This document shows, in pieces, positions 51,353 to 62,000 of a stretch of DNA of 64,000 bases. The notes beneath the pieces are model-generated. The model made no database searches. It was not told the DNA's origin and saw only the letters and a program-made list of their open reading frames with translations. Location of the stretch: positions 1 through 64,000 of the forward strand of contig JAJSAL010000173.1 in NCBI GenBank assembly GCA_024274705.1. The letters run 5' to 3'. Within the stretch, counting starts at the first letter, position 1, and each line of letters opens with the position of its first letter. A program made the translations under genes and the position numbers. This stretch comes from Spirochaetota bacterium (lineage in GTDB: Bacteria > Spirochaetota > Spirochaetia > SPDA01 > JAJSAL01).

Positions 51353-51375
51353 ATTAATCCGTCAAGGAGGGCCGC

Positions 51376-53115
51376 ATGCACGGCGTTTTTGGTAAAATTC
51401 TTGAGATAGACTGTACCAGGAAGCAATTTCATGAGCAGCCCCTGGATGACAGGGTGTATGAACAGTACATCGGTGGTAAAGGACTTGGTGCATGGCTGCT
51501 GCTACAGAGGAATCCGGAAGGGGTGGATCCACTGTCACCGGATAACCACCTGATTTTTGTCACCGGGCCTGCCTGTGGGTTCGGTATCTGGGGGGCCAAC
51601 AGGTATGCGGTGATCACCAAATCTCCCCTTACGGGCGTGTTCTGCGAAGCCTATTCCGGGGGCAAAGCGTTCCTGCAGCTTGCCCGTTCCGGGTACGATG
51701 CCCTGGTCATCCGGGGAGCCCTGGATTCGTGGCATTATCTGGAGATACGAAACGGCTCCGTAAGGTTTAAAGACGCCGGAACCCTCACGGGAAAAGACAG
51801 TTTTGAAACAGAGAAGATGCTGAGAGAGGAGTATACATCAGAAAAGCCCGCTGTTCTCACCATTGGTCCTGCAGGAGAAAACCTGGTCAAGTTTGCCTAC
51901 ATCAATAACGACTTCGGAAGATGTGCGGGAAGGGCCGGGACCGGTACTGTGATGGGAAGCAAGAAGATAAAAGCCCTTGTGGTTATCGGGGATACGGAGA
52001 AAGAGGCCTTCGATCCGGAGGGTTTGAGAGAATACAAACGGTTCCGTCTTGAAAACGGCAGGGATCACAGCAGTACAAAGGCGTACAAAGCCTCGGGTAC
52101 TCCCCTCGTAGTAGACATAACCACAAAAGTGGAGGCATTTCCTTCACGGTACTGGTCTGAAGGGACGGTTAAGCACGTGGAAAAGATCAATGCATCCGCT
52201 CTCCATACTCTGTGCAGGGTGAAGCAGAAATCGTGCCTGTATTGTTTTATCGCCTGTACACGAGGCACCACTGTTACCAGCGGCAGGCACGAGGGACTGG
52301 AAACTGACGGTCCGGAGTATGAAACAATCAATGCCTTCGGGGGGCTCAATCTTGTTGACGATATCCGGGAAATCGCTTATTTAAACGATCTTTGCGACCG
52401 GCTGGGAGTGGACACCATAACCGCGGGGAACGTCACGGCCTTTGCCGTAGAGGCATCTAAGTCGGGTAAGATTCCGTTTGAAATCGATTACGGTGATGTG
52501 GACAGGATAGCCGAACTTCTCAAAATGATTGCCTCACGTGAAGGCATTGGGAATCTCCTTGCCGAGGGAGTCCGGACCGCGGCACAGGAACTGGGCATGG
52601 AGGAACGGGCGATCCATGTAAAGGGGCTGGAACCACCGGGATACGACCCCCGGTACCTGCAGGGTATGGGCTTAGGATATGCCGTTTCCGACCGGGGAGC
52701 CTGCCACCTCCGGACCACCTTCTACAAACCGGAACTGGCCGGGCTTATCGACCCGCAGACAAATAAAGGAAAAGCGGAGATGCTCCTGGAGTACGAGGAC
52801 CGGCTTGCTATCTATGACACCCTTATCCTCTGCAGGTTTTTCCGGGACATGATCTACTGGGATGAACTGGGTACCATTATCCGGGGAACCATGGGTCTCG
52901 ACCTGAAGGAAGGGGATATGAAGCAGATTTCCCGAACCATCGCCCTTACGATCCGGGAGTTCAATGTAAGGGAAGGGATGACCCCTGAGGATGATGCCCT
53001 CCCTCCCTGGTTTTTTACAAATACCCTGGGAAAGAATAAGTATATTCTCGAAAAAGGCAGGTTTCAGGAACTGGTGGACGACTATTACCGCCTCCGGGGC
53101 TTTTCAGGGAAGTAA
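51376..53115 (+). CDS. aor: Aldehyde:ferredoxin oxidoreductase (tungsten/molybdenum bis-pterin family)
   Basis: FGKILEIDCT, GPACGFGIWGANRYAVITKSPLTG, SCLYCFIACTRG, YDTLILCRF; AAGGAGG upstream. Confidence 0.93.
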   Translation: MHGVFGKILEIDCTRKQFHEQPLDDRVYEQYIGGKGLGAWLLLQRNPEGVDPLSPDNHLIFVTGPACGFGIWGANRYAVITKSPLTGVFCEAYSGGKAFLQLARSGYDALVIRGALDSWHYLEIRNGSVRFKDAGTLTGKDSFETEKMLREEYTSEKPAVLTIGPAGENLVKFAYINNDFGRCAGRAGTGTVMGSKKIKALVVIGDTEKEAFDPEGLREYKRFRLENGRDHSSTKAYKASGTPLVVDITTKVEAFPSRYWSEGTVKHVEKINASALHTLCRVKQKSCLYCFIACTRGTTVTSGRHEGLETDGPEYETINAFGGLNLVDDIREIAYLNDLCDRLGVDTITAGNVTAFAVEASKSGKIPFEIDYGDVDRIAELLKMIASREGIGNLLAEGVRTAAQELGMEERAIHVKGLEPPGYDPRYLQGMGLGYAVSDRGACHLRTTFYKPELAGLIDPQTNKGKAEMLLEYEDRLAIYDTLILCRFFRDMIYWDELGTIIRGTMGLDLKEGDMKQISRTIALTIREFNVREGMTPEDDALPPWFFTNTLGKNKYILEKGRFQELVDDYYRLRGFSGK

Positions 53116-53169
53116 TTCTTCCTATTTGTTATCTTCTTTTTTATCGATTACCCATGCTGCCCACGCGTG

Positions 53170-53577
53170 CTACCCTTCGGTCAACTCTGTCAGCACCTTT
53201 CCCGAAGAAACAGGGTGGAGAAACGCGATTTTATTTCCGTGGCTTCCTTCCCTGGGTGTATCATCGATCATCCGGATGTTGTTCTTCTGTAACCCCGCGA
53301 TCTCGTCGATAATATTGTCCGTGTTGAAAGAGAGGTGGTGCAGTCCCGGCCCTTTCTTTGCGATATGTTTCGCTACCGGCCCCTCAGGAGACGTGGATTC
53401 CAGCAGTTCAATTTTCACTTCTCCCACTTTGAACACAGCGATTTTCACTTTCTGATCAGGTATTTCCTCGATTCCTATGAATTCGAGTTTGAGGACATCC
53501 CGGTAAAAGGGGATGTGTTCGTCCAGTGAGTCAACGGCAATGCCGATGTGATCGATCCTCTTAATCATCTTCTTCAC
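53170..53577 (-). CDS. mce: Methylmalonyl-CoA epimerase
   Basis: RIDHIGIAVDSLDEHIPFYRDVL, GPGLHHLSFNTDN, glyoxalase fold. Confidence 0.92.
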   Translation of the reverse strand: MKKMIKRIDHIGIAVDSLDEHIPFYRDVLKLEFIGIEEIPDQKVKIAVFKVGEVKIELLESTSPEGPVAKHIAKKGPGLHHLSFNTDNIIDEIAGLQKNNIRMIDDTPREGSHGNKIAFLHPVSSGKVLTELTEG

Positions 53578-54514
53578 ACTCCTTTAAAAAGGTTTGAATC
53601 TTGTCATTGATAAATGCGTAGGGTTTTACCTCTTTCCTGTAAATCATATCGATCCAGGTGTCCAGGTTTTTAGAAAGCTCGAAATGTACGTCCAGCATCT
53701 CGTGTACTTTGTAGGAGAAAATAGCGGTGATGTGTTTTTTTACCCGTTCTTTACGTTTGTCCTCGAGGCATCCGTTTTCACACAGCTGTTCGTAGTATTC
53801 ATAGATCGTGTCCAGAAGAGCATCGATACCGTCATCGGTCCTTGCGGATACCAGGGCGACGGGATGAGGCGTACTCCCGGGTGCCTGTATGGCCAGAACA
53901 TACTCAATCTCGGATTTCAGTCGCTCCGCACCGTCTATATCCTTTTTATTCACCACAAAGACATCGCCGATTTCCATGATGCCCGCCTTCATCATTTGGA
54001 TCTCGTCTCCCAGACCGGGAACCAGTACGAGGAGCACAATGTCCGTAAGCTGGATAACCTCTATCTCCGATTGTCCTACCCCGATTGTTTCCACGAGAAT
54101 CGTTTCAAAGCCTGCCGCATCCAGGATTTTGATGGTATCGCCCGTAGCAGGCGAGATGCCTCCCAGGTGTCCCCGGGTTGCCATGGAGCGGATGAATACA
54201 CCCGGGTCGTCGGCGTGTTTCTGCATTCTTAAACGGTCACCTAAAAATGCGCCCCCGGAAAACGGGGAGGACGGGTCCACTGCGACTACCGCAACGGAAT
54301 GCCCCTTCTCTCTTTCCCGCTGTATCAGCCTGTTTACCAGGGTGCTCTTGCCGCTGCCGGGAGGGCCGGTGATTCCCCACACCCGGGCCCGTCCGGTATG
54401 GGGATGCACTTCATCTATCAGCTGTTCCTTTCCGGCCTCATCGTTCTCGATAATGGTAATCGCCCTTGCGATGGCCCGGATGTCCTGTGCGATCAGTTTC
54501 TCAACGACTTCCAT
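53561..54514 (-). CDS. meaB: Methylmalonyl-CoA mutase-associated GTPase
   Basis: GITGPPGSGKSTLVNRLI, AVDPSSPFSGGAFLGDRLRM, ETIGVGQSE. Confidence 0.95.
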   Translation of the reverse strand: MEVVEKLIAQDIRAIARAITIIENDEAGKEQLIDEVHPHTGRARVWGITGPPGSGKSTLVNRLIQREREKGHSVAVVAVDPSSPFSGGAFLGDRLRMQKHADDPGVFIRSMATRGHLGGISPATGDTIKILDAAGFETILVETIGVGQSEIEVIQLTDIVLLVLVPGLGDEIQMMKAGIMEIGDVFVVNKKDIDGAERLKSEIEYVLAIQAPGSTPHPVALVSARTDDGIDALLDTIYEYYEQLCENGCLEDKRKERVKKHITAIFSYKVHEMLDVHFELSKNLDTWIDMIYRKEVKPYAFINDKIQTFLKECEEDD

Positions 54515-54523
54515 CGGGACTTC

Positions 54524-54934
54524 TCAGCCTGTATTAATGGACTCGATAAAACGGGTAATGTCCTCGATGTTGGCACCGGGAGTGAAGATTGCCTGTACTC
54601 CAATCTCTTTTAGGGAAGGGATATCATCTTCAGGAATGATTCCGCCGCCGAACACGACAATGTCATCGATATGCTTCTCTTTAAGGAGGTTCAGAACTTT
54701 GGCAAAGAGTTCGTTATGCGCTCCGGACAGGAGACTCAGGCCTATAAAGTCCACATCTTCCTGGATAGCTGTTGTGACGATGGAGGATGGAGTCTGACGG
54801 ATACCGGTATATATCACTTCGTACCCCGCATCCTTTAAAGCCCGGGCAATGTACTTGGCTCCCCTGTCATGGCCGTCGAGACCCGGTTTGGCAATCAATA
54901 TTCGCTTTTTTTTCTCTTTCATGGTGATCTCCAT
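54524..54934 (-). CDS. Methylmalonyl-CoA mutase B12-binding small subunit
   Basis: [26 protein letters not shown] cobalamin-binding DxHxxG motif. Confidence 0.95.
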   Translation of the reverse strand: MEITMKEKKKRILIAKPGLDGHDRGAKYIARALKDAGYEVIYTGIRQTPSSIVTTAIQEDVDFIGLSLLSGAHNELFAKVLNLLKEKHIDDIVVFGGGIIPEDDIPSLKEIGVQAIFTPGANIEDITRFIESINTG

Positions 54935-54937
54935 AGA

Positions 54938-56608
54938 CTACACAACAATTATTTCCTGAAATTCCCCGAACTCCTGTTTCAGAACAGTGCATATTTCTTC
55001 GATGGTTGCATAAGCTTTTACCGCGTCGAGAATATAAGGCATGAGGTTCCGGGAACTCTCCTGTGCGCCCTTACGCAGGTTTTCCAGGGAGTCTTTTACC
55101 TTCCCGTCGTCCCGGGTTTTCTTTACGTTTTCCAGTTTCTGAATCTGGATATCCCGGATTGACGGATTGACCCTGGGAAGACCTCTCAGCGGCGGTTCTT
55201 CTATATAGAATTTATTCAGACCGATCACCACCTGTTCTCCTGAAGCAATCCTGATCTGGTACTGGTACGCGGCGTCCTGGATCTCTTTCTGCACGTACCC
55301 CTTTTCGATCGCCCGGATCATGCCTCCCATGTTTTCGATTTTTTCAATGTACTCCCAGGCTTTCTCACACATCCCGTCGGTAAGGGCTTCCACGTAGTAT
55401 GAGCCGCCTAATGGATCCACCGTTTGTGCCGCCCCTGATTCATACGCCAGGATCTGCTGTGTTCTTAAAGCTATCCTCACCGATTCCTCCGGAGGAAGGG
55501 AGAGGGCTTCTTCTTTCGAGTTTGTGTGCAAGCTCTGGGTTCCCCCGAGTACCGCGGCCAGGGCCTGGATAGCCACCCGGATAATATTGTTATCCGGCTG
55601 TTGGGCTGTAAGGACGGATCCGCTGGTTTGCGTGTGAAACCGGAGCATCATCGACTTCGATTTCTTCGCGTCGAACTTCTCTTTCATGATCCTTGCCCAT
55701 AGTCTTCTGGCAGCCCTGAACTTTGCCACTTCTTCGAACAGGTCGTTGCCGGAGCAGAAGAAAAACTAGAGCCTCCCGGCGAAATCATCTATGTCCAGAC
55801 CAATCCCCACAGCATTCTTCACGTACTCGATCCCGTCTGCCAGGGTGAATGCGATCTCCTGTACAGCCGTAGATCCGGCTTCCCGGATGTGATACCCGGA
55901 TATGCTTATGGTATTCCACTGGGGTACCTCCCTGGAGCAGTACTCGAAAATGTTGTTTACGATCCGCATGGACGGCTCCGGCGGAAAAATGTAGGTCCCC
56001 CGGGCAACATACTCTTTCAGGATGTCGTTCTGCACGGTCCCCCGGATCTTTTCCTTTGAAACGCCCTGTTTTTCCGCTACAGCGATGTACATAGCCAGGA
56101 GGATCGCCGCAGGTGAGTTGATGGTCATGGATGTGGACACTTTGTCCAGGGGAATGCCGTCGAAGAGGACTTCCATATCGTGTAGGGAATCGATGGCCAC
56201 CCCCACTTTTCCCACTTCTCCTTCACACAGCGGGTTGTCGGAATTCAAGCCGATCTGGGTCGGCAGGTCGAAGGCAATGGAAAGGCCTGTCTGGCCCTGG
56301 TCTAAGAGGAATTTATACCTCTGGTTTGATTCCTCGGCTGTGCCGAAACCGGCGTACTGGCGCATGGTCCAGAACCGTCCGCGGTACATGGTGGGTTGTA
56401 TCCCACGGGTGAAAGGATATTCCCCGGGGAAGCCCAGGTATTCCATGTACTCTTCGTCGGTTGTGATGGAAGGCAGGTACACCCGTTCAACAGGAAGGCC
56501 CGAGGTGTTGCAAAACGTTTCCTCCCGCTCGGGAAACCTGTCGGTTACTTTTTTAACGGTTGTATTCTGCCACCGTTCTTTTTCCTGGTCCAGAAATTGC
56601 TTATCCGG
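54938..56608 (-). pseudogene. Methylmalonyl-CoA mutase large subunit interrupted by an in-frame TAG (55766-55768)
   Basis: ...[47 protein letters not shown]...; the two ORFs are in the same frame; GTG start at 56608 after AAGGAGG. Confidence 0.9.
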
Positions 56609-56624
56609 CACTTTTATAGCCTCC

Positions 56625-57995
56625 TTACTGACTCCAGATCTCCTCGTCCTTAGGTACCGGTGCATCTTCATTGAACAGGCCGATTCTAGCGATGTTGAGA
56701 AGATGGGTATAGGTAAGGTTTTCGGAGATGCTGTTGTTTCCCCAGGAACCGCACCCTAAGGTAGTGGTTGGGGCAAATCCGTTTTTGAAACTTCCTCCTG
56801 TACTTGTAGAGGAAACCTGGTTCACCGTGAGCCGGCTTATAGGAAGTACTGTGCCGGCGTATTCTATATGCTCCCGGTTGTTGGAATGAATCGCAACGGT
56901 GTGACCGATGCCGTCCAGGAGAAGGTTGGTGTGGGCTATTTCAACCGCATCTTCGAAGGATGTATAAGGAAGAATAGTCAGGACGGGACACATTTTCTCC
57001 TTGCAGAGCAGGTCGGCGGATCCAGGTCCCCTGGCTTTAAGAAGAAGCACCCGTGTTGCCTCCGGAACGGCTACCCCCGCAAGGGTGCACACAGTCTGGA
57101 CGGATTGACCGACCACCTCTTTGTTCATAATTCCGTCTTCGGTAAAAATAGCTCGGCGGAATTTGTCGAGTTCTGCTTCATCGTCGCTGTAATAAGCTCC
57201 GCTCTTTTTAAAGATGTCTACCACTTCATCGAGTTTTTCCTCCGGGGCCAGTACGCACTGTTCCCCGGTACAGATAATGCCGTTGTCAAATATTCTCCCT
57301 GTTATGATTTTATCCACGGCAGGTTTAATCTCCACGTCCCGGTCGATGATCACCTGAACATTACCCGCCCCGACACCGAAGGAAGGCTTTCCGCTGGAGT
57401 AGGATGCTTTGACGACACCCATACCGCCGGTGGCTATAATTACGTCTACCGCCCTCATCAGTTCGTTGGTGAGATCCAGGGAGGGCTCTTCGATGATCTG
57501 GAGCAGATGTTCCGGCGCCCCGAGCTTCCGGAATTCTTCGTTGATAAGGTCGATCGTATAGGTACCGCATTTCTTGGCCCTGGGGTGGGGCGCTACGATT
57601 CCTGCGTTTCTCCCTTTGAGGACGAACATGGCATTGCACATGGGGGTAACGATAGGATTGGTACAGGGCGTTACCATAGCTACAACTCCCACAGGTTTGG
57701 CTACGTAGATGATTCCCTTCTCTTCATCCCGGTCTATAATGCCCACGGATTTTTTTCCTTTAAGACTGTTCCAGATAATCCGCGGTTTCCCCTTGTTTTT
57801 AAGGACTTTGTCTTCGTACACCCCCATGCGGGATTCATCCACGGCCATCCGTGCCAGCTCTTCCGCGTTGTCGTGCACCGTTTTCCCCACTATGCGGACA
57901 AGCCGGTCTACCTGTTCCTGTGAATACGATTCAAATTCTTTTTGTGCTGCTTTTGCTTTTGAGACCAGATCTGCGATGTATTCCTTGCCGCTCAT
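56625..57995 (-). CDS. CoA-acylating aldehyde dehydrogenase (EutE/PduP/SucD-like)
   Basis: [42 protein letters not shown] catalytic Cys. Confidence 0.9.
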   Translation of the reverse strand: MSGKEYIADLVSKAKAAQKEFESYSQEQVDRLVRIVGKTVHDNAEELARMAVDESRMGVYEDKVLKNKGKPRIIWNSLKGKKSVGIIDRDEEKGIIYVAKPVGVVAMVTPCTNPIVTPMCNAMFVLKGRNAGIVAPHPRAKKCGTYTIDLINEEFRKLGAPEHLLQIIEEPSLDLTNELMRAVDVIIATGGMGVVKASYSSGKPSFGVGAGNVQVIIDRDVEIKPAVDKIITGRIFDNGIICTGEQCVLAPEEKLDEVVDIFKKSGAYYSDDEAELDKFRRAIFTEDGIMNKEVVGQSVQTVCTLAGVAVPEATRVLLLKARGPGSADLLCKEKMCPVLTILPYTSFEDAVEIAHTNLLLDGIGHTVAIHSNNREHIEYAGTVLPISRLTVNQVSSTSTGGSFKNGFAPTTTLGCGSWGNNSISENLTYTHLLNIARIGLFNEDAPVPKDEEIWSQ

Positions 57996-58084
57996 GACCT
58001 CCCCCTTTATTATAGTAGAGATGTACCCGTACTTCGCAGGGGTGTGGCAACGGACGATTCAACCAGGAAGCCGGGGTTCGGAGA

Positions 58085-58113
58085 AGTATATTATAATTGT
58101 ATACAATATGCAA
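58085..58113 (-). promoter_or_regulatory. Promoter/operator of aldehyde dehydrogenase-mutase operon: TTGCAT-17-TATACT with ATTGTATACAAT in spacer
   Basis: Same 21-nt core as 41448-41476 and 50531-50559. Confidence 0.8.
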
Positions 58114-58216
58114 ATATTTTTTTTAATGAAACACTCACGAAAGGTTCCCTTTCCGGCATGGTTACAACGGGCCGAAGAAGCAATCCCGCTGATCGTTCTT
58201 TGGTGATGTAAACGCT

Positions 58217-58901
58217 TCATTTCAACAGTGTTGTCAAAAAACTCTCAATGTACTCAGGTTGAATAACCGAAATATTATTCCGGGATTCTATTCTGTCTCC
58301 ACCGTAGATCAGCATACCTTCACCGGACAGACCGGATTTTGGAATGATGTTGTTGAAATATCGGATATTGCCGAAGAAATCGGGATGAATGGTTTCTGCG
58401 GATTTAATTTCTATGGGAAATGGCCGGCCACCGATTTCATACACGATATCGACCTCGTTCCCTTTGCTGTCACGGTAAAAATATAAATTATCAGGCAGGG
58501 CCCTGTTATATCGGAATTTAAGAATTTCTCCCACAACCAGGTTTTCAAAAAGATTCCCCTTTAATGGGTGATTTTCCACATGTTCTTTTTTTTCTAGTCC
58601 CAGCAGCCTCGCCGCAAGACCAGTGTCATAAAAATAGAGCTTCGGTGATTTCACCAGTCTCTTCGACATGTTTACATGATAGGGTTTTAATAGATAAACA
58701 ACGAAGCTGGCCTGGAGCAATGTCAGCCATTCGGATGCTGTTGTGTAGGAAATACCAGTATCATTCCCAAGGCTTGAAAGATTAACTATCTGTCCTACTC
58801 TCCCCGCGCATAATCGAAGGAATTTCTCAAATAACAACAGGATATTTCGTAAACAGGTCTTGTAATACGGTGTTAATGGTCCTGGGAATCTTCTTTTTCA
58901 C
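58217..58901 (-). pseudogene. DUF4143 ATPase with the ATPase core deleted
   Basis: N-terminal VKKKIPRTINTVLQDLFTKYPVV followed out of frame by LFEKFLRLCAGRVGQIVNLSSLGND...; no Walker A/B segment. Confidence 0.65.
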
Positions 58902-59001
58902 ACGTTCGATTCCTCACCGAACAGATTGCAGAATTATTCTTCAAATTGTACTAATTCTTTGACTCAAAGTCAACACGTATCCCCTTCAGTACAATCTGAG
59001 C

Positions 59002-59032
59002 AAAAAAACCCCCGGCCGAAAAGACCGGGGGT
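59002..59032 (-). terminator. Rho-independent terminator downstream of nifJ
   Basis: Minus strand ACCCCCGG / CCGGGGGT stem followed by T7. Confidence 0.85.
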
Positions 59033-59053
59033 GTAATAGTCTTCCAGGTAAAC

Positions 59054-62000
59054 CTAAATTGGTTTTTCCGCAAGGTACTTATACATCTTGTACTGAGTTT
59101 CGATATCTCTCCGTACCTGCCCGAGGAATTTTTCCGCCTTTTCCGGTTTAGTCTGCCTTAAAGACCTGAACCGGAGTTCGTTGTACATGTAGTCCGCCAC
59201 ATCCGTACTTGGTTCTTTTGAGTCCAGGATAAGGGGGTTTTTCCCTTCCTTGGCAAGAGCAGGGTTGTACCGGAAGAGAGGCCACATGCCGGAAGTAACG
59301 GCGGCTTTCTGCTGATCCATTCCCTTTGTCATGTTGATGCCGTGGGCAATACAGTGGCTGTAGGCGATAATGATGGATGGTCCGTCGTATGCTTCGGCTT
59401 CCAGGAATGCCTTTATTGTCTGAATGCGATTATATCCCATGGCTATTCTGGCGACGTACACGTAGCCGTAGCTCATCATCATCATCCCGAGATCTTTCTT
59501 ATTCAGAGCTTTTCCGCCTGCAGCGAACTTCGCAATGGCCCCGGTGGGGGTAGCCTTGGACATCTGTCCGCCGGTGTTGGAATACACTTCCGTGTCCATA
59601 ACCAGGGCATTCACGTTTCTACCCGAGGCCATAACGTGATCCAAACCTCCGTACCCGATATCGTACGCCCAGCCGTCCCCGCCCAGGGTCCATACAGACC
59701 GTTTAATAAGGGCGTCTGCCAGGCTTAACAGGTCTTTTGCTTCGGGAGAAGTGCTTTTTTCACAGGCTGTTTTCAGGTCTGCCACCCATACCCTCTGCTG
59801 TTCGATCTCTTTCTGTTCACTTTGAGGATTATCAAGGATCTTCTGACATAGTTCCATATCCAGCTTGGCACCTGCATCGTCCTTGAGGGTGTTAAGGAGT
59901 TCCCGCGCGAAGGTATTCTGTTTGTCCGCAGTAAGCCGGAACCCGAGACCGAACTCAGCGGCATCTTCGAACAGGGAGTTCGACCAGGCAGGTCCTCTGC
60001 CGTCTTCCCGGGTGGTGTACGGTGTTGTCGGCAGGTTTCCGCCGTATATGGAGGAACACCCGGTGGCGTTGGCTATGATCGCCCTGTCTCCGAAGAGCTG
60101 GGAGAGGAGCTTGACATAGGGTGTTTCGCCGCATCCCGCGCATGCCCCTGAGAATTCGAACAGCGGCTGCAGCAGCTGGGTTCCCTTTGTGGTTTTTCTG
60201 TTGATGAGGGAGGGATCAGTATTCGGTATGGAAAGGAAATAGTCCCAGTTTTTCGTTTCCTGTTCCCTCAAGTCGTGCTGAGGTTCCATGTTAATAGCTT
60301 TTTTATCGGTTTTTTCACCTTGTACCTTCTCGTAAGCCGGACATATGTGCACACAACCGCCGCAGCCTGTACAGTCTTCCGGTGCTACCTGGATGGTCAT
60401 TTTGAGCCCTGCAAAATCTTTCCCTTTGGCATCAGTACTCTTGAATGTTTGGGGTGCTTTATCCAGGTGTTTCGGATCGTACGCTTTCATCCGGATGACA
60501 CCGTGAGGACACACGGCGGAGCAGTCTCCGCACTGAATACAGATTTCCGGTTCCCAGACCGGGATGTGTTCGGCGATATTTCGCTTTTCATATTTCGTGG
60601 TCCCAGTGGGATAGGTACCGTCATCGGGTAGTTTTGAAGTGGGTATCCTGTTTCCCCTGCCGGCAATGATCTCACCGGTTACGGATTTAACGAAATCCGG
60701 AGCACTGCCGGGGACCGGGTCCTTCATGTGGAGGTTTCCCCGGGTCTCTGCAGGATACTCCACCTGAACAATCTTATCGGTAGCCCCGTCTATAGCGGCA
60801 ATGTTCCTGTCTACGATGTCCTGGCCTTTTTTGCCGTAGGTCTTTTTAACTGTCGTTTTAATAAGATCCAGAGCTTCCTCTTTCGGCAGGAAACCGGATA
60901 TCAAAAAGAACGCAGTCTGCATAATAACATTGATCCTGTTCCCAAGCCCAACATCTTCCGCGATTTTAATGGCGTCGATGATATAGAACTTCAACTCTTT
61001 GACGATAATTTGATTCTGTACCTCCACCGGCAGCTCTTCCCATATCTGATCTTTAGCGTAGTGGGTTGTGAGGAGAAATGTTCCGCCTTTCTCTGCGTAC
61101 TTCAGCATATCGTATTTTTCGATGAAGCTGAAATTGTGACATGCCACGAACTGGGCTTTCTGAATGAGGTAAGCACTCTTTATCGGTTTTTTTCCGAACC
61201 GGAGGTGGGAAACCGTAACGGCTCCTGCTTTCTTGGAATCGTAAACAAAGTACCCCTGGGCCCAGTTGTCCGTGGCTTCTCCAATAATTTTGATGGAGTT
61301 CTTGTTCGCCCCGACAGTGCCGTCGGAACCAAGACCGAAGAACATAGCCTGGTGGAGTCCCTCGCCGTCGATTACCCATTCCGGGTCCCATTCCAGGCTG
61401 TCTCCGTTCAAGTCATCGATAATTCCTACGGAAAAATGATTCTTCGGTTTATCATTGCCAAGATTATCGAACACACTCTTTACCATGGCAGGAGTGATCC
61501 CGTGGTCGGAAAGGCCAAGGCCGTACCGGCCGCCTACGATTTTCGGATAACTCTTGAACTTGGAGTCTCCGTTACTCATCACTTCACCGAAAGCGGTCCG
61601 TACATCTTCATACAGAGGCTCCCCGATGGCTCCCGGTTCCTTGGTCATGTCCAGGACGGCGATCCTTTTCACCGATGACGGGAGTGCTTCTACCATGTGG
61701 CTCGCAGAGAAAGGACGGTAGAGCCGGACTTTGAGAATCCCCAGTTTTTCCCCTTTTAAGCTTAAGTAATCGACTGTTTCCTCAACAGTATCCGCAGTGG
61801 AACCCATAAGGATGATTACCTTCTCAGCGTCCGGTGCTCCGACATAATCGAACAGATGGTACTGCCTGCCAGTGAGTTCCGCGAACCGGTCCATTGCCTT
61901 CTGCACAATTCCCGGTGCTGCGCGGTAATACTTGTTGACTGTTTCCCGGGCTGCAAAGAACACGTCCGGATTCTGACTGGTGCCGCGGATACTGGGATGC

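Noticed and set aside
26259-53115. Class II benzoyl-CoA reductase (Bam) complex
   Set aside because: The AOR-family plus HdrA/HdrB/MvhD parts resemble Bam components, but no benzoyl-CoA or ring-hydrolysis genes are seen, the AOR matches ordinary aldehyde:ferredoxin oxidoreductase spacing, and the neighbours are methylmalonyl-CoA and fumarate reductase genes.
55766-55768. Pyrrolysine or general TAG reassignment
   Set aside because: TAG serves as an ordinary terminal stop in this window (e.g. atpF at 5550-5552 and the DUF4143 ATPase at 26278-26280), the lost residue is probably Ser, and no pyl genes are present here. Cannot be fully excluded.
54938-56671. Natural two-subunit split of methylmalonyl-CoA mutase
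   Set aside because: The two ORFs share one frame, the break falls inside a conserved barrel segment, and there is no ribosome site before the second ORF, so a nonsense codon is the simpler reading.
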